In this document: in pieces, positions 32,835 through 45,553 of the stretch
How the letters are laid out: each line of letters begins with the position of its first letter
Position numbering within the stretch: position 1 is the stretch's first letter
Source of the DNA: Gossypium raimondii
Taxonomy: Eukaryota > Streptophyta > Magnoliopsida > Malvales > Malvaceae
Length of the DNA: 64,000 bases
Assembly (NCBI RefSeq): GCF_025698545.1
Contig: NC_068566.1
Span: forward strand, 47,657,192 to 47,721,191
Direction: 5' to 3'
Notes under the pieces: model-generated
The model's input: only the letters and a program-made list of their open reading frames with translations
What the model was told of the DNA's origin: nothing
Databases searched by the model: none
Program-made: the position numbers and the translations under genes

Positions 32835-34979
32835 ACCGTTTCAACAAGTTATATTATTTACTTCGAAGGAAATTACAAAATTCAGACCAAGATATCAACC
32901 GGTGATTAAGGTGGGAAAGTGACTCGAGCTTTGGTTAAAGGGATGTGATTCTAAATGGAATTAGTATAATGTAATGTCCAAATTTTAAAAATGATATTAT
33001 TGGGAGGATAATTATAAACTCTAAACACAAACTATAAAACGAGTATGGAAGATATTATGATGCTATCCAAAAGCAAAATATAATGGTTGGCTAACAACTG
33101 ATTGATTCATCAGCAAAAATGGATTATCTCAGGTGCCATTTGGTGAATGGTAGGTCACTTTCATTGTCTATGGTTGCACCATGGCTATGGTAGGGGTAGG
33201 CCATTTCATGTCTGGGTAAAAAAAAATTCAGAAGTTTCTCAATTTCTTAAATTGGTTCTTTTAAAAGAATTTAATTACCGTTAATTTCAAAAGTGAGTAA
33301 TTAAAGATAATTAATTACATCATTAATATTTTCATCAATTGTACATAATTTTGATTGATATGATAACAAATTTAGCATTCCAAATTTATCGATAATTTTG
33401 TCTTGATTTAACAAATTTAATCTGCTAACATTTATGTAAATGTATAAATATTGAGGATAAATTTGTTGATTTAAAAAAATTTAAAACCAAGTTGACAAAA
33501 TATATGAACATCTAGAACTAAATTTATTATTATACCAATAAGAAATTATGTATAATTGACCAAGATATTAACATTGTTATTAAATTGTTTTAGCTACTCT
33601 CTTTAAAAATTGATGAGATTAAATTACTTGAAATTTTTAAGATCGATCAAATTGCTCAATTCCAAAATAAATTCAATGTTCTACTTTCACTTCTTAAGCA
33701 TTCCATATTTATAACCCTTCTAATAATATCTGACATTCGTGACTTCGATACCTTTTAATTAAGATTTTAAATTTAAATTTTGTAAAAAAAAAATAAAGGA
33801 GTTGACAAATTTTATCTCCTATTTAAAGGTTTAACTTAATTTGACCCCAAATTTTGTTGAAATCCAACATAATCATCGAAAAAAAAAACCCTCTTTAATC
33901 TTGGACAAGACATTGAAATTCTGGATAGATTTGTTTAAACATGTTTGTCCCTTGTGGTCAACTAAGCTAGCTAGGTTCACCGGTATCTTGTGGTGAATTT
34001 AGGTAGTCAAAGGCTTTTGATGATTACCACTATGGGTAAATGCTAAAATTAGAGCTAAACCTTTTAGGAAGTGTTTAAAAAGTTTTTATTTGAGTATTTT
34101 TATATATGTTTAAATTTTATATAATTATCTTAAAAATTTGACTTTTTATATAAATAACTCGTAAAATGTTAGATATTAATTTAAGCATTTAGCCATAAAT
34201 TTTCTATGTTTATTTTCGTTGTGTATCTTAATTTTTTTTCACTTATCCCTTCAAATTTAATGAACTTCAAAGCTCTTACTAACTTGATACAATAAATTAG
34301 GAGAATATTTCTCGACGACCAGCTCCGTAGTTAGGAGCAGGTACGGCCTTAGCCCCTTCAATTAAACAGAACAATATCAGTTTTAATCTCTCTCAATTAT
34401 GAAATATTCATTTTAAACATTTTTAAAGTGTCTCAAATCTCAACATCGAATCTTTAACTTTTCCCAGTAAGCAATGATCCTCTCTTAACTCCAATAAACT
34501 TGTCAAAACAATATAACCACAAATTCTGGACATAATTTATAAAACGGATATAAATAATAAATTATAAATAATAAATATCATCTTTTATATATAACAAAAT
34601 CAACTTGATAAATAAGGTTGAATAATTACAACATTTATATAACTTATTCTATTTAGAATTTACTTGCAATTATTTTAAATCTAATTAGTTTGCCGAAGAA
34701 CATAAACATCCAATTTTTTTGGGGTACTAAACATTGATTACACCACCAAAAAGAAGACACATAATTTGTAAAATTTTAAAGAATTTGTCGCTCTTGATCA
34801 GTTTAAGTTTGTTTTACGGTTCATATTTGAGATTTATAGTTGTCCTTTTCAAAATTTAAAGTTCTCTAATCGGAAGTGCAATGTATCTTACTCGTTCGGA
34901 GTTTGAAAAAATAAATGGTTCCTTATAATAGAAAATACTTTAATTTGACATAATTTTACCTATACTGCTTTTAAAGTGT
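32835..34979. other. Intergenic, no gene seen
   Basis: Strongly AT-rich with stops in all frames. No paired terminal repeats or conserved coding segments could be picked out. Confidence 0.45.

Positions 34980-35028
<49 letters not shown>
34980..35028. repeat. (TA)n microsatellite
   Basis: About 24 uninterrupted TA units. Other, shorter TA or TG tracts lie at 40520-40540, 51554-51592 and 62899-62912. Confidence 0.95.
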
Positions 35029-35031
<3 letters not shown>

Positions 35032-36560
35032 TACATATTAACCGAATGCTTCAAACAATTTAATCCAATAAACTTACACTTTAAGAGTTTTTAAAAATCT
35101 AATAACATTTAAATTATACTAAATTAAAATAAAAGATTAAATCGTAAATTTTTGTATATATAAGGACCAAAACTATAATTTACTCTGTCTATATCAATCT
35201 AGTCAATAGTTTTTAAATGTCTTATTTTTCTAAAAAAATTCAAATTTTTACGAAACATTCGAAAATAGAAATTTAAAACATATCAATGTCAGAAAACATA
35301 TATTTTAATTACGTTTTATAAAATCACAATGAATTTTTTAAAAATTTAAAAGTTTATGTCTAATATCATTAATAATTTTTTTTAAAAATTCGTGGATGTG
35401 AAATTTTGAAATATTATTTCTTTTATAGAGGTTGAGTCTCGTGTAGGAATTTTTTGTTCGACCTCGGTCCGATCCGAATTGGTATAAACTTTATTTTTTA
35501 CTATTATTTTAGAAGTATTTGCTTGTTAAATTGTAACTATTTTTATGTTACTTTTTTATATGTATTTTTAATTTGTCAAGAAATATTTATTTTTAATGTT
35601 TTTAGTATATTTGATGAATTACATTTTTAAAATTCTTTTATATAAAAGAATAATCTATTTTTTATTACGAACCGGCCAGGCCGGGCTCGAGTTTAACATT
35701 TTTAATCTAAGCCAAGCTTAGACAAAATTTTAGGCCTATTTTTTGAGCAAAGTCAAACCTAAACTTAAGAAGCGGGCTTAAAATTTTGCATCAACTCGAC
35801 CTGAATCCATAATCAAATCTAATCACATTAAGCTTAGATTAAATTAAGATCCGAAATGAAATAGACTCTCAAAAGAAAAACAAAATTACTCCAAAATTAT
35901 TTTTTTAATATTTTTAATCTGTTCAATCGATTCCGATTTAAAAACAGTTCCGAACCATCCACTTAAAAAGTAACTCAATGCCCCCATTCGAATCAATAGA
36001 CGAACCAGATGGTTGACAAAAACATTAACCACAAATTATATACGATGCTGATAAACACATAAAGGTTTATATCAATTTATTAGGTGAATTTGATGTGGAC
36101 AATTTTATAAATATATAAAATAAAGTATGCAAAACATAAAAAGTTGTTCCTAACATCTTAGATTCTGTTTTATCTTTTTATTCAATAATGGTTCCAATAG
36201 TTACAACTTGACAAGAAATTGGTGAAAGTATCGTAAAGTTATACATTAGATCAAAAGAAAATTAACCATTCTATTAAAAATTTTATTCATTTCTACGGTT
36301 GAAATTTGATTTGATTAATAGAAGAACCAAAACATTATCTTATTCGATGTACATGACTTAATTTTTAAGGGTAGAAATAGATAAATTTTTAATAGAATAA
36401 TTAATTTATTTTTTTAAAATATAATATAAAATAGAAGCGTCTCCTTAGTATTTTTACCCAAAAAAAATGAGTAATTATATTTTATATATTTTTTGAACAA
36501 GATAAAATCATGGACCCTTGTAGATTAGGAGGAACACTATTCTCCTAAAAAGCCAAAGGA
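35029..36560. repeat. AT-rich region with hAT-like and MITE remnants
   Basis: From about 35665 to 35800 it carries ACCGGCCAGGCCGGGCTCGA and AAAATTTTAGGCCTATTTT, a broken GGGCC-type hAT derivative. From about 36220 to 36465 it carries a degraded Mutator-type MITE (AATTAACCATTCTATTAAAA, and at the right end TTAGTATTTTTACCC). No gene seen. Confidence 0.5.
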
Positions 36561-37514
36561 GGGGGGGTGAAAATGAAAAAGTTTAATGAATTTTCTTCTT
36601 TATTTGCATATTCTGTGGCCTATAGGGAATTGATAACAACTGTACACAAAAATTGGCATCGTCTCTCTCACACAAGCACCGCACTTAAAAAACTACTTTT
36701 TTTTTTACCTTTCTTAAAGCTTTCATTGCATGCTGATGCTTCAGCCATAACCAAAAGCACGAGCTTTATGAGGTGAAATATAAGAAAAAAAACCCATTTT
36801 TCTTCCATTGAAATCAGTTCCAAGTTCTTTCTGGGTTTTTTTTTTTGGTAATTTATATTTTGTTGCACGCAATTGAGTTTTTTCTGGAAACTAGAAAAAA
36901 AGGGTCTTTTTTTTTTTTCTAAAATTTGTGGTCACTTTGATGTTTGTTCTTTGCATGCATGAAGTGGGGTTTTAGTATGATTTTGATTTTTTTTAATGGT
37001 TAGTTCCTTTGAATATACATGTGTTCTTATGCATTTTAAGGAGATCTTAAATGGGTTCTTTCTCCAATTCTATTATTCTTTGCTACTATGTAACTAATTG
37101 TCATCATCATTCCTTTAATTAGTAATCAACAAAAAGGTCTTTTCTTTTTTTAATTCTTTATTTGGCAAATCATCAAGTACTTGATGCTGCATGCATATAA
37201 CAAAATCTATCATGCATTAGCCTTTAAAATAATGTATTTTTGTTCAATAAAGTCCTTTTATGAGTCAAAATTTAGTCTTTCATTTGCAACCTTTGCATTT
37301 GCAATGGGGTCATCAACACTAAAAGTTGTTTAATTTGGTTGAATTTGTGTAAAAATTGGATCTTGCTTCATGGTTTTTGTTCTCTTTGATTTGATCGTTA
37401 GATCAAAGATTCAACCTTTCTTTTTTTCTTTTTTTTGAAATAATCAGATTTTTTTGATGAACAGTGATTTGCAATACTTGGTGGTTGCTTAAGAAAGGAT
37501 GCCACAAACCAGCT
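36561..37514 (+). promoter_or_regulatory. APRR2 leader region
   Basis: Probable 5' untranslated region with an intron: the stretch before the ATG at 37515 holds T-rich sequence ending TTTGATGAACAG at 37465, a likely acceptor. The exact donor and transcription start could not be fixed. An open frame at 36567-36776 has no recognisable content. Confidence 0.4.
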
Positions 37515-40500
37515 ATGGTTTGCACTGCTAATGATTTATCTACATGGAAGGATTTCCCAAAAGGTCTTAAAATCCTTCTTCTTGATGGAGACACCAATTC
37601 TGCAAATGAGCTAAAATCAAAGCTTGAAGCTATGGATTATATTGGTTAGAATCTCCCCTTTTGTTAGCTGAATTCATTTCATATTGTCCTCAACGCATCT
37701 ACTATTGTTCCATTGCTTTAGATTGGGAGTTTTTTTTGGGTTCTTTGGAAGTTTGGTTTAGGATGTAACCATGGATAAGGGGCCAAAGATGAATCATAAA
37801 TTATTGAGGTCAAAATGTAATTTTACCATTATATTAACATGTCATTTTATAAAAACTTTAAGCGTTTAAATGAAAAATCTACTATTTTTTTGGGGGCTAA
37901 GATCTAATCATACATGAAACTTGGAAATTTTGCAATCACAAGCTATATAAAAAGGAATCAAATTTGCCAAAGAGGCCATGGCTCAGTTGGCAAAGGTGGA
38001 TCCTGAGTACCCAAGTTTGAGATCTACCATGCGCAATTATATACATAGGTCTCCAAGACTTGTCATGTAGGATTGGACTTTATTTTTTACACTTGAAAAG
38101 AAACAAAAGGAATCAAATTCATTGCATTTACTTGGAATATGCTATAAATAGATCTCCACATGTTGAACCAAACCAACAAAAGTAATTGCTTTTTTCTCTT
38201 TTTGGTAGTATTAATGTTTTAAAACTTAATTTGATGAAAAATGTATAAGCTTTCTCTTTTAAGTGGTGGGGGTGCTTTTAAAAAAGTTCAAACTTTTCTT
38301 ATACTAATTAATATATATTATGTTCTTGGTATAGTTCCATATATAGCAAATGGCAATTAAGTCTTTAATGTGACATTTGTTTATATTACCTGCTTTTGTA
38401 TCTCTTTTAATGTATGATAAATGTTGTTGATTTATTGTGCCTTTCGCAGTTTATGCTTTCCATGACGAAAATGAAGCTATTTCGGCGGTTTCGAGTAGAC
38501 CTGAAAGCTTCCATGTAGCCATTGTAGAGGTAATAAATGAACTTTAGTTTCTACAACAATTTCTGGTTAACATGAAGCATGGTTCAAATGTTGATGATTT
38601 GTCGTAACTCGTAAGCACACGTGTTTTGAAAATATGTATGCCATTCTTGTTTTGTTATGCTCGAGATAAATTCAACAATGCTGAGCCATCACTTGCTTCA
38701 TTAGAATACTATTTAGTTTGAATATGTATCCGATCTCTTCACAGGTTAGTACAGACAATAACAATGGGAGTTTCAAGTTTCTTGAAACGGCAAAGGACTT
38801 GCCTACCATTAGTAAGTTCAGAAACTATACACCAATCCTGGTTGTTGAGCATATTGTCAAGTTCATTGAGTTACTAATGCATTTGTAACTCGTTTTTTTT
38901 TTTTGTTTCAGTGACTTCGAACATTCATTGTATTAGCACCATGATGAAGTGCATAGCGGTAAGTTTTATTCTCGCCTACCATTTACTGAACAGTTTTATG
39001 TGTATTTTCAGGTGCACCGTGCGCATATGTGTGCATCGACGTTGTCAATCGAAGACCCGAAATTTGTTTCTACGTATCATTATTGCTAACTACGAGCGGA
39101 ATGTTTTGAAAACATTTTTTACAGCGTGGTGCGGTTGAATTCCTTAAGAAACCACTTTCTGAGGATAAACTAAGGAATATATGGCAGCATGTGGTTCATA
39201 AGGTTAGTGTGGAATCCTGATGCCGCTTGAATTTCTCTCGAATTTACATGTAAGGTGCAATCAAGGTACTGCAATATGGGAATTCTCATTTTTTATTAGT
39301 CCATTTACAGGCATTCAATACAGGAGGGAATGACCTTACTGAATCACTAAAACCAGTTAAAGAGTCCGTGGTTTCGATGTTACAACAACAACCGGAAAAT
39401 CTAAAACCTAAAAACGAAGACTCGGAAACAACAGAAGATGCATCTATGATTCATGAAAATGACAGTGAACCACCTGCGGGTAATGATAAGTACCCGGCTC
39501 CTTCAACACCACAATTAGAACAGGGAGGAAGATTGTTAGACGATAGAGATTGCCAAGATCATACTCATTGCTCAATAGAAAAAGAGAGCGGGGATCAAGA
39601 TGGAGAAACCGAATCTGTCGAAACTACCGGTGGCAATACAACTGCAACAGGTGGCCAACCTCGGGGACCGAGTGAGACCAATGTAAAAGAGGAGGATGAC
39701 TCAGTTGATGGTACCATGGGCGAGAGTCCACAAAACCGAGTAGATAGCAAAGGTTCTGATGTTGTTGCTGAAAAGCCAAGTTCATGTCCCGATAAAGCTA
39801 ATCGGAAAAAATCAAAGGTAATGCTGATTTACATACAATTGCATGTGATTCCAGATGTTGATTAGTACTTTTTTTGTTCCTGTTGTTTGTATTATCAGGT
39901 AGATTGGACACCCGAACTGCATAAGAAATTTGTTCAAGCAGTGGACCAACTTGGTATCGATCAAGCTATCCCGTCTCGAATACTAGAGCTAATGGAAGTA
40001 GAAGGCTTGACGAGGCATAATGTGGCAAGTCATCTCCAGGTTGGTAATATATATTATTTGTTTGTGGAACAGAAATATATATATATATACACTCACTATG
40101 TGACTCGGACTGGTAATATATATATTCTATATTACTTGGATTACGGTTCTAGTGTTAGATACGGGTAATGAGCCTCCCGTTTGTTTGTGGAACAGAAATA
40201 TCGAATGCAGAGGAGACACATTTTACCTAAGGATGATGATCGAAGATGGCTACAAAGACCTCAAACGCAAAGAATTTGTAATTATCCGCATAAACCGATC
40301 ATGGCCTTCCCTCCATATAACCATGTCCCGGTTGGTCCAGTCTATCCCATGTGGCGAGCACCTTCTCATCCACCCACCATCCAGATGTGGGGCACCCAAG
40401 GTTACCCCCCATGGCAACCAACCGAAAGTTGGCATTGGAAGCCCTATCCCGGGGTGAGTTTATTATCGTCTACAATTCCGTCTTTTCAATAGTCCAAGCT

Positions 40501-41521
40501 ATGAAATCGTGAAATGCAGCTATATATATATATATATATATTATATGCATGATCGATTTTTTTGGTTTCAGGTGCAGGCTGATGCATGGGGTTGCCCGGT
40601 TATGCCGCCACCTCAAGGATATTTCTCTACATTCCCTCAAGTGAGTATTTAGCTACCTAGTTTAATGATACTTGTTTAGATTATCTGGAAAAACAAAAAT
40701 CTGGTATTTTTATACGATTGAAGTGCATGAATGAATATGTAGAATGCGTCCGGATTTCAACCGTGCAACGTGGACAAAAGAAATGGCATGCCGCAAACCT
40801 TAGCTGAACATCATCCGGTATGTATTCCGCCATCTTTTGTTTCGGTACCATAAGGTTGTACTATTCACAAATTTGGAATTTAGTCATACTTTTCAAATTC
40901 AAGTCCAATTATTACTAATGTTTAAATTATTTTGTGGAATTTAGGTTCGTTAAAAAGTAGCTGTTTCGTTTTTTTTTAAATGTCATGTCAATAAATTTAA
41001 TTAAAAAAAATAGAAGTGTTAACAATTAGAATTAAAATTTTAAAATATTAAAAGTAGAGTGATTCAATTCTAAATTTATGAAGAGTATTGCATGTGTGAT
41101 TAGAAATGAGGTGATTGAGTAGGTAAAAATATTTATCTCTTGAGTTTGACCCTAAACCAAACTTTGAGTGACTTCGAATTTGGATTTGAACTTGAAATAA
41201 CCCGAATCTTTGAATTCGAATTTAGACTTTAAAACTTAAACTCAGAATGACCCTACCCAAAAAACTAGACTACCAAACAATTTGAATCCTCATCGAATCA
41301 TTTGGACCTGAATGACTCGCCCCGGTTTATCCCCTAATTTGTGTTTGTTTGAATGCCAGGAAGAGGAGGTGATTGACAAGATGGTGAAAGAAGCAATAAA
41401 CAAACCAGGGCTACCATTGCCATTAGGTCTAAAGCCTCCTTCCACTGATAGTGTTCTTGCTGAACTTTATAGACAAGGCATCTCCACCGTCCCTCCTCAC
41501 ATCAACGCCTCCGACCGTTAG
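37515..41521 (+). CDS. APRR2: APRR2 pseudo-response regulator/GARP transcription factor
   Basis: Nuclear GLK2-like transcription factor; APRR2 genes control chloroplast development and fruit pigment in several crops. Exons: 37515-37644, 38450-38529, 38745-38811, 38912-38958, 39125-39202, 39311-39817, 39899-40039, 40196-40453, 40572-40640, 40743-40817, 41360-41521; the frame closes at 537 residues, close to Arabidopsis APRR2. The receiver-like domain spans about 17-134 ([22 protein letters not shown]). The usual phospho-acceptor Asp is Glu (AIVEV), so it is a pseudo-receiver. An acidic linker encoded by exon 6 precedes a complete GARP DNA-binding domain at about 304-353 ([41 protein letters not shown]). 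A Pro/Trp-rich region and the conserved C-terminal [19 protein letters not shown] follow. A start at 37464 in the same frame would fall in the leader. Confidence 0.95.
37973..38090 (+). repeat. tRNA-derived SINE, family 2, in APRR2 intron 1
   Basis: GCCATGGCTCAGTTGGCAAA (A-box) and CAAGTTTGAGATCTACC (B-box) stand at tRNA spacing, followed by GTCTCCAAGACTTGTCATG. The copy at 53520-53627 (minus) shares the same segments. Confidence 0.7.
41100..41335. repeat. AAATGAC-type degenerate repeat in APRR2 intron 10
   Basis: The stretch is a string of short variants of GACTTCGAATTTGGATTTGA, AACCCGAATC and AAACTCAGAATGACCC. The same wording forms the arrays at 49304-49790, 61150-61900 and 62961-63080. 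No coding content. Confidence 0.55.
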
Positions 41522-43860
41522 TTCATGTTGACACGAAACAATAGCTTTTGAGATTTTTTCCCAAATTTTAGAACTGGAAAGCACGTGCCTTTGAAACGCG
41601 TGGTTCAATGTTTTTCTTTCTTTTGTTGATAACATCATTTCACACGTGGACACGAAGTAGGAAAAAGGAGTTTGTTAAAATATGTCATAAGTCCCCATAC
41701 TTGTTGTAAATTTATTTTTTAAGAATTAGTTCTGTTTTACACTGGGATTAAATTCTTGATAATAAGAAAATACGAGGAATAAAATCTAAAATTTTGAATA
41801 GTAGAGGGGGTTTTAACAAAAAAGTAGAATCCGATGTCTATTGCATTTGCAAGAGTGAAAGGGACGGTGTGTAGTGGGTTTCGTAGTGACGAGACAATGG
41901 AGGGAGTAGAAAGGGCCACATGGATGCAATTTGGACCGCACATTTGGTGAAATTAGCGGAAGAAAAGATTAGATTTGGACAGCGGTAGGGTTAATACGTC
42001 AATTATGACTCGCTGTCTATTTGTATTAATCAAAGCTGAAATTATTTCTACATATTATATAATTTATATCACATAAAATAAAATAATAAATCATCTAAAT
42101 ATAAGATTTTAATAAAAGACGTAGTTCTTAATTATTTTTTTATTCTATTTAATTAAATTTTATAAATTTATAAAAAAATTCAAACTTTTATTTACTATAA
42201 ATTTAAGAACAATTTTAGTCAAGAGTAAATATTAAATTAAAATAATATCTACCAAAATGGGCTTGAACTAATACATTTTAGACTAGACTTACAATTTTGC
42301 ATTTTATAGTTGAAACAAAAAAGGAAACTTTGGGCTCATCTAGTTAAAACACAGAACATCCACATAAGAAAATATTGAACCAGCACATCAAAATCTTAAT
42401 TACATGTATGCATTCTTCAAAACATTGTACACCATATAGCAAGGTGGGAGATCTTTCTAAAAAAGACAATATAATAAAGAAATCTATCATGTACAAACTA
42501 CAAAAACTTGTTCAGACCCCCTCCACAAATTATCCGCTCACTCCTATGCATACCTTTTGTTCATCCTAAATAAGAAAATTGACAAATGTATCATCTTCTC
42601 TCTTCCACCTTAGGTGTCCAATGGTTATGCAAAACAAGTTTGCAAATCATAAAAATCTTATTAACAATCAAGGTTAAGATTTATATAAGTTTTTAAAGAA
42701 AGGGTGCAAAGACCATTACCAATGTTGGAAGAAAACAGGCGACACCCTCCAAACCTTTCCAAGAGAAATCTTATATGGTTGAGGAACCTAAAAAAAAAAA
42801 TTCTTATAGGGTATTCAGTAAGTGTCGTATACTCTTACTACGACATCATCTTTTTAACTTATTTTAATAAATTTCCCCAATTCAAAATATAAAAATAATA
42901 CTCATGATTAGTCAAATTGTTATTTTCATGCCCCAAATGGTTTTAAAGCATTGTGACCCTTCCAAATAATGATGTAGCCATCATGTTTAGAGAGCTACGA
43001 GCTCAAATCATTGAGAGCATGACATAATACTAATAATAGTTACTCATTTATGACTTGGCATAAGAACAACAGTAACTAAAGAATAGAACTTCCATTCAAA
43101 GTTTAAAGTGACATAAATATCTAAGTGCTTAAAGTAATAATTAGTGATTTAAAATATGGCATAAGACTAATAATAACTAAAGAATAGGACTTTCATTCAA
43201 AATTTAGCATGACCTAAGTAAATTACTACTTAGGATATGCTAAACTTTAAATGAAAGACCTATAATCAGCTATTAAAGCCTACAACCACTTAGTAAAGAA
43301 ACGTACTAAAATTCTAATTCTTCAAACAATGAAAGCATAGTTTCAATGCAATGACAATATGAGTAAGAACTAAACAACCATACACTAGGTTTTATCTAAA
43401 CACCATTATTAAATAAGCCTAATAAAATCCTAATTTCTTCAAAAAAGCCCTTGCAAATGAGACCATACATTCAAAAACAATGACAATTTGATACCTCCAC
43501 CACTACCCCATTGAGCTTTTTTTTTCTTCTTTTTGAGTCAGAATTAAACAAAACTCATCTAAACAGAGTTCAACCAAACTTTCAATAGTTTTAACTCAAG
43601 CAGCAACACAGCCACAATGTAAAAAACTAATGGTAATGCAAATTTTATTCATCAAAACTTAAAAATAATATTCAGAATGTTAACTCAACAAGTTAACCTA
43701 ATGAGCAATCTGAAAAACAGTTCAACTAGAAAACACCAAAGCATATATAATACTTCAAAAAGAAAGGAACTTGTTATTACTACAAAATGCTTTGCCAAAG
43801 TTGTGGATTTAGTCCTTGTACTTTTATCTGAAAAAATTAATTGGTTTGATAAACAAACAA
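41522..43860. other. Intergenic, no gene seen
   Basis: After the APRR2 3' flank the DNA is AT-rich with only short random frames. No conserved protein, tRNA or paired repeat was seen before the MITE at 43861. Confidence 0.45.
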
Positions 43861-44046
43861 GGTTAAATTCTACTATTAATCCCTGTACTTTGAGAAATTA
43901 TAGATTTAATCTTTCTACTTTTCAAATTTTAAAATTTCAATCCTCAACAAATAACAACTGTTAAAATTGGCCAATTCGAAAGGTACAAAGACTAAATACA
44001 AAATACACAACTTTCTCAAAGTAGAGACTAATAACATAATTTAACC
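43861..44046. mobile_element. 186-bp MITE, Mutator-like
   Basis: The left end GGTTAAATTCTACTATTAAT and the right end (reverse complement) GGTTAAATTATGTTATTAGT are imperfect inverted repeats of about 35 bp, ending with CTTTGAGAAA on both arms. Flanks AACAAACAA (43852-43860) and TAAAAACAA (44047-44055) agree at seven of nine positions, fitting a 9-bp target duplication. Confidence 0.65.
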
Positions 44047-44407
44047 TAAAAACAAATTAAAGAGAATCAATGCATTGAATAGCTGAGCAGAGACATAAAA
44101 ATGTCCTAATTAATAGCATGCAATTCAATGAAAGCACCTAAAACATGATTAATACATGCATAGCCATCACTAAATTTGATAAAGGGTCCTATGAACTAAA
44201 CAAAAGATTTAGTATTATTTTGCTAATAATATTTCTAAAAAACAGTAATAAAAGAAGAAGAAGCGGGTATCATGTCTCCAAGGTGATTTACCATCAAAGA
44301 AATACTAATTCAGACGCAAATTACCCATTAAACAATTGAAATTCATGAGATACCCAGAATATATTTCAAGTTAAAAAACCCTAAATTTTCAAAAAAAGAG
44401 GGGAAAT

Positions 44408-44495
44408 AAAAAGCGATCAGAACCTGTCGGAACTTCAATGTAACATCAAATTATTAGATCAGTGTATTACGAGTTTCTATCATCACATCGCTTTT
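44408..44495 (-). ncRNA. C/D box snoRNA, target unassigned
   Basis: On the minus strand the sequence is closed by a perfect terminal stem, AAAAGCGAT against ATCGCTTTT. The C box GTGATGA (44480-44486) and D box CTGA (44417-44420) lie next to the stem. Internal CTGA (D'-like) and TTGATGTT (C'-like) boxes are present. The guide before D reads AAGTTCCGACAGGTT and that before the internal box AAACTCGTAATACA; I could not assign rRNA targets from memory. It lies 84 bases downstream of a second C/D snoRNA on the same strand, so both are probably cut from one transcript. Confidence 0.8.
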
Positions 44496-44579
44496 GATTC
44501 TCCCCTTCTTTTAAATAAAAAATAAAAAAGAAGACATTTTTTTAAAAAAATTTAAAAGAATAATCGGATTTTTGTGAGC

Positions 44580-44651
44580 TCAGAACTTCTTAGAGGGATT
44601 GTGTTACCGTCATAGATGAATCCTCTGGTACACAGAATAATTGTTCATCAC
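44580..44651 (-). ncRNA. C/D box snoRNA, U61-like (18S rRNA guide)
   Basis: On the minus strand: C box GTGATGA (44645-44651), then 72 bases in all to D box CTGA (44580-44583). The guide just before D, CCCTCTAAGAAG, is complementary over 12 bases to CUUCUUAGAGGG, a conserved segment of plant and animal 18S rRNA. The fifth base from the D box points to the second U of that segment, which corresponds to human 18S U1442, the site guided by U61 (SNORD61). That equivalence is from memory. A terminal stem is weak. The gene is transcribed toward the snoRNA at 44408-44495. Confidence 0.78.
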
Positions 44652-44744
44652 TGCAATTAGTTCCACAAAAGAAAGAGGAAAATAATTATTGAGATAAAAA
44701 AAATGAATCGCGTGAAGATCTGATCAGCTGATGAGTGAAATGAG

Positions 44745-44770
44745 TATTTATAGATACAGAGAGAAACCCT
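44745..44770 (-). promoter_or_regulatory. TATA box and telo-box of the snoRNA pair
   Basis: TATAAATA on the minus strand (44745-44752) is preceded by AGGGTTT (44764-44770), the reverse of the AAACCCT telo-box common in plant snoRNA and ribosomal-protein promoters. The TATA box lies about 95 bases upstream of the first snoRNA. Confidence 0.65.
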
Positions 44771-45189
44771 AGCAGACTTCTTTTAGTAAATTAGAACATT
44801 AGTCCCTAAACTATAACCTAATTCTCAGATTAGATCTTAAACTTTCTTTTTATCAGAAGTGTCATTTAAATTATCAATTCTATCTTGTTTTACTCAAATA
44901 ATGCATGTTTTTTATTAGTTGGCATTATTTTTGGAGTAAATTAAGAAAAATTGATAATTTAAGTATCACAAACTTTGAGGATGAATTTGAAAAATTAAGG
45001 TATAATTTAAGGGTCAATTTACAAATAAAACCTTTTCTTGATAAGTAAATTTATGGATCAATATCTAATCTTACTAATATTAGTTATATCAATGTTGAAA
45101 TGGTAAAGTGGATTAATACGGGTTTTGGATTGCTGGTTTCTAAAAAAATATTAGTTATTTTTCGGTGATTATGGTTAAATTTTGGGTGC
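44771..45189. other. Intergenic, no gene seen
   Basis: Upstream flank of the snoRNA pair, AT-rich, without recognisable features. Confidence 0.4.
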
Positions 45190-45553
45190 ACTACAACAAC
45201 TTCAAATAGCATGGAATCTCGGGCTAAAGCGAGTGATACTCGAGATGGATAGTACTGAAGTTATTCAAGTGATCCAAGTAAATAGAGGTTAGCAACATTA
45301 TTCAACTGTAACACGAGCAATTAAGGATCTACTTCAACGTCCTTGGATGGTTCGAATTTCACATATCTTCAGAGAAGACAACAAGGTAGCTAATTATTTG
45401 GCAGCACTGGTGTTCTCAAGACCTTTGGGTAGATTTATATTCATGCAACAACCGGATGAAAATTTTTAACTACTACATCATGATTATTCTGGAATGGCTT
45501 GAACTGGCCTAATTTAGTTTCGCTATATCCATCCTTTGTAAAAAAAAAAAAAG
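45190..45553 (+). mobile_element. 5'-truncated LINE tail with RNase H remnant
   Basis: The plus strand reads as the end of a plant non-LTR retrotransposon RNase H domain: QIAWNLGLKRVILEMDS, then TRAIKDLLQRPWMVRISHIF and REDNKVANYLAALVFSRPLG, with a stop just after FMQQPDENF. One in-frame TAG interrupts it and the usual Asp of ADxLA is Tyr. An A-run at about 45539-45552 follows the 3' flank, as expected for a LINE end. The whole 5' part is missing. Confidence 0.8.

Noticed and set aside
34980-35028. Possible origin or regulatory element at the TA run
   Set aside because: A plain dinucleotide microsatellite explains it; nothing flanking it suggests function.
42500-42600. Possible third C/D snoRNA (TCAG and TCATC about 80 bases apart)
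   Set aside because: The C box does not fit RUGAUGA and there is no terminal stem.
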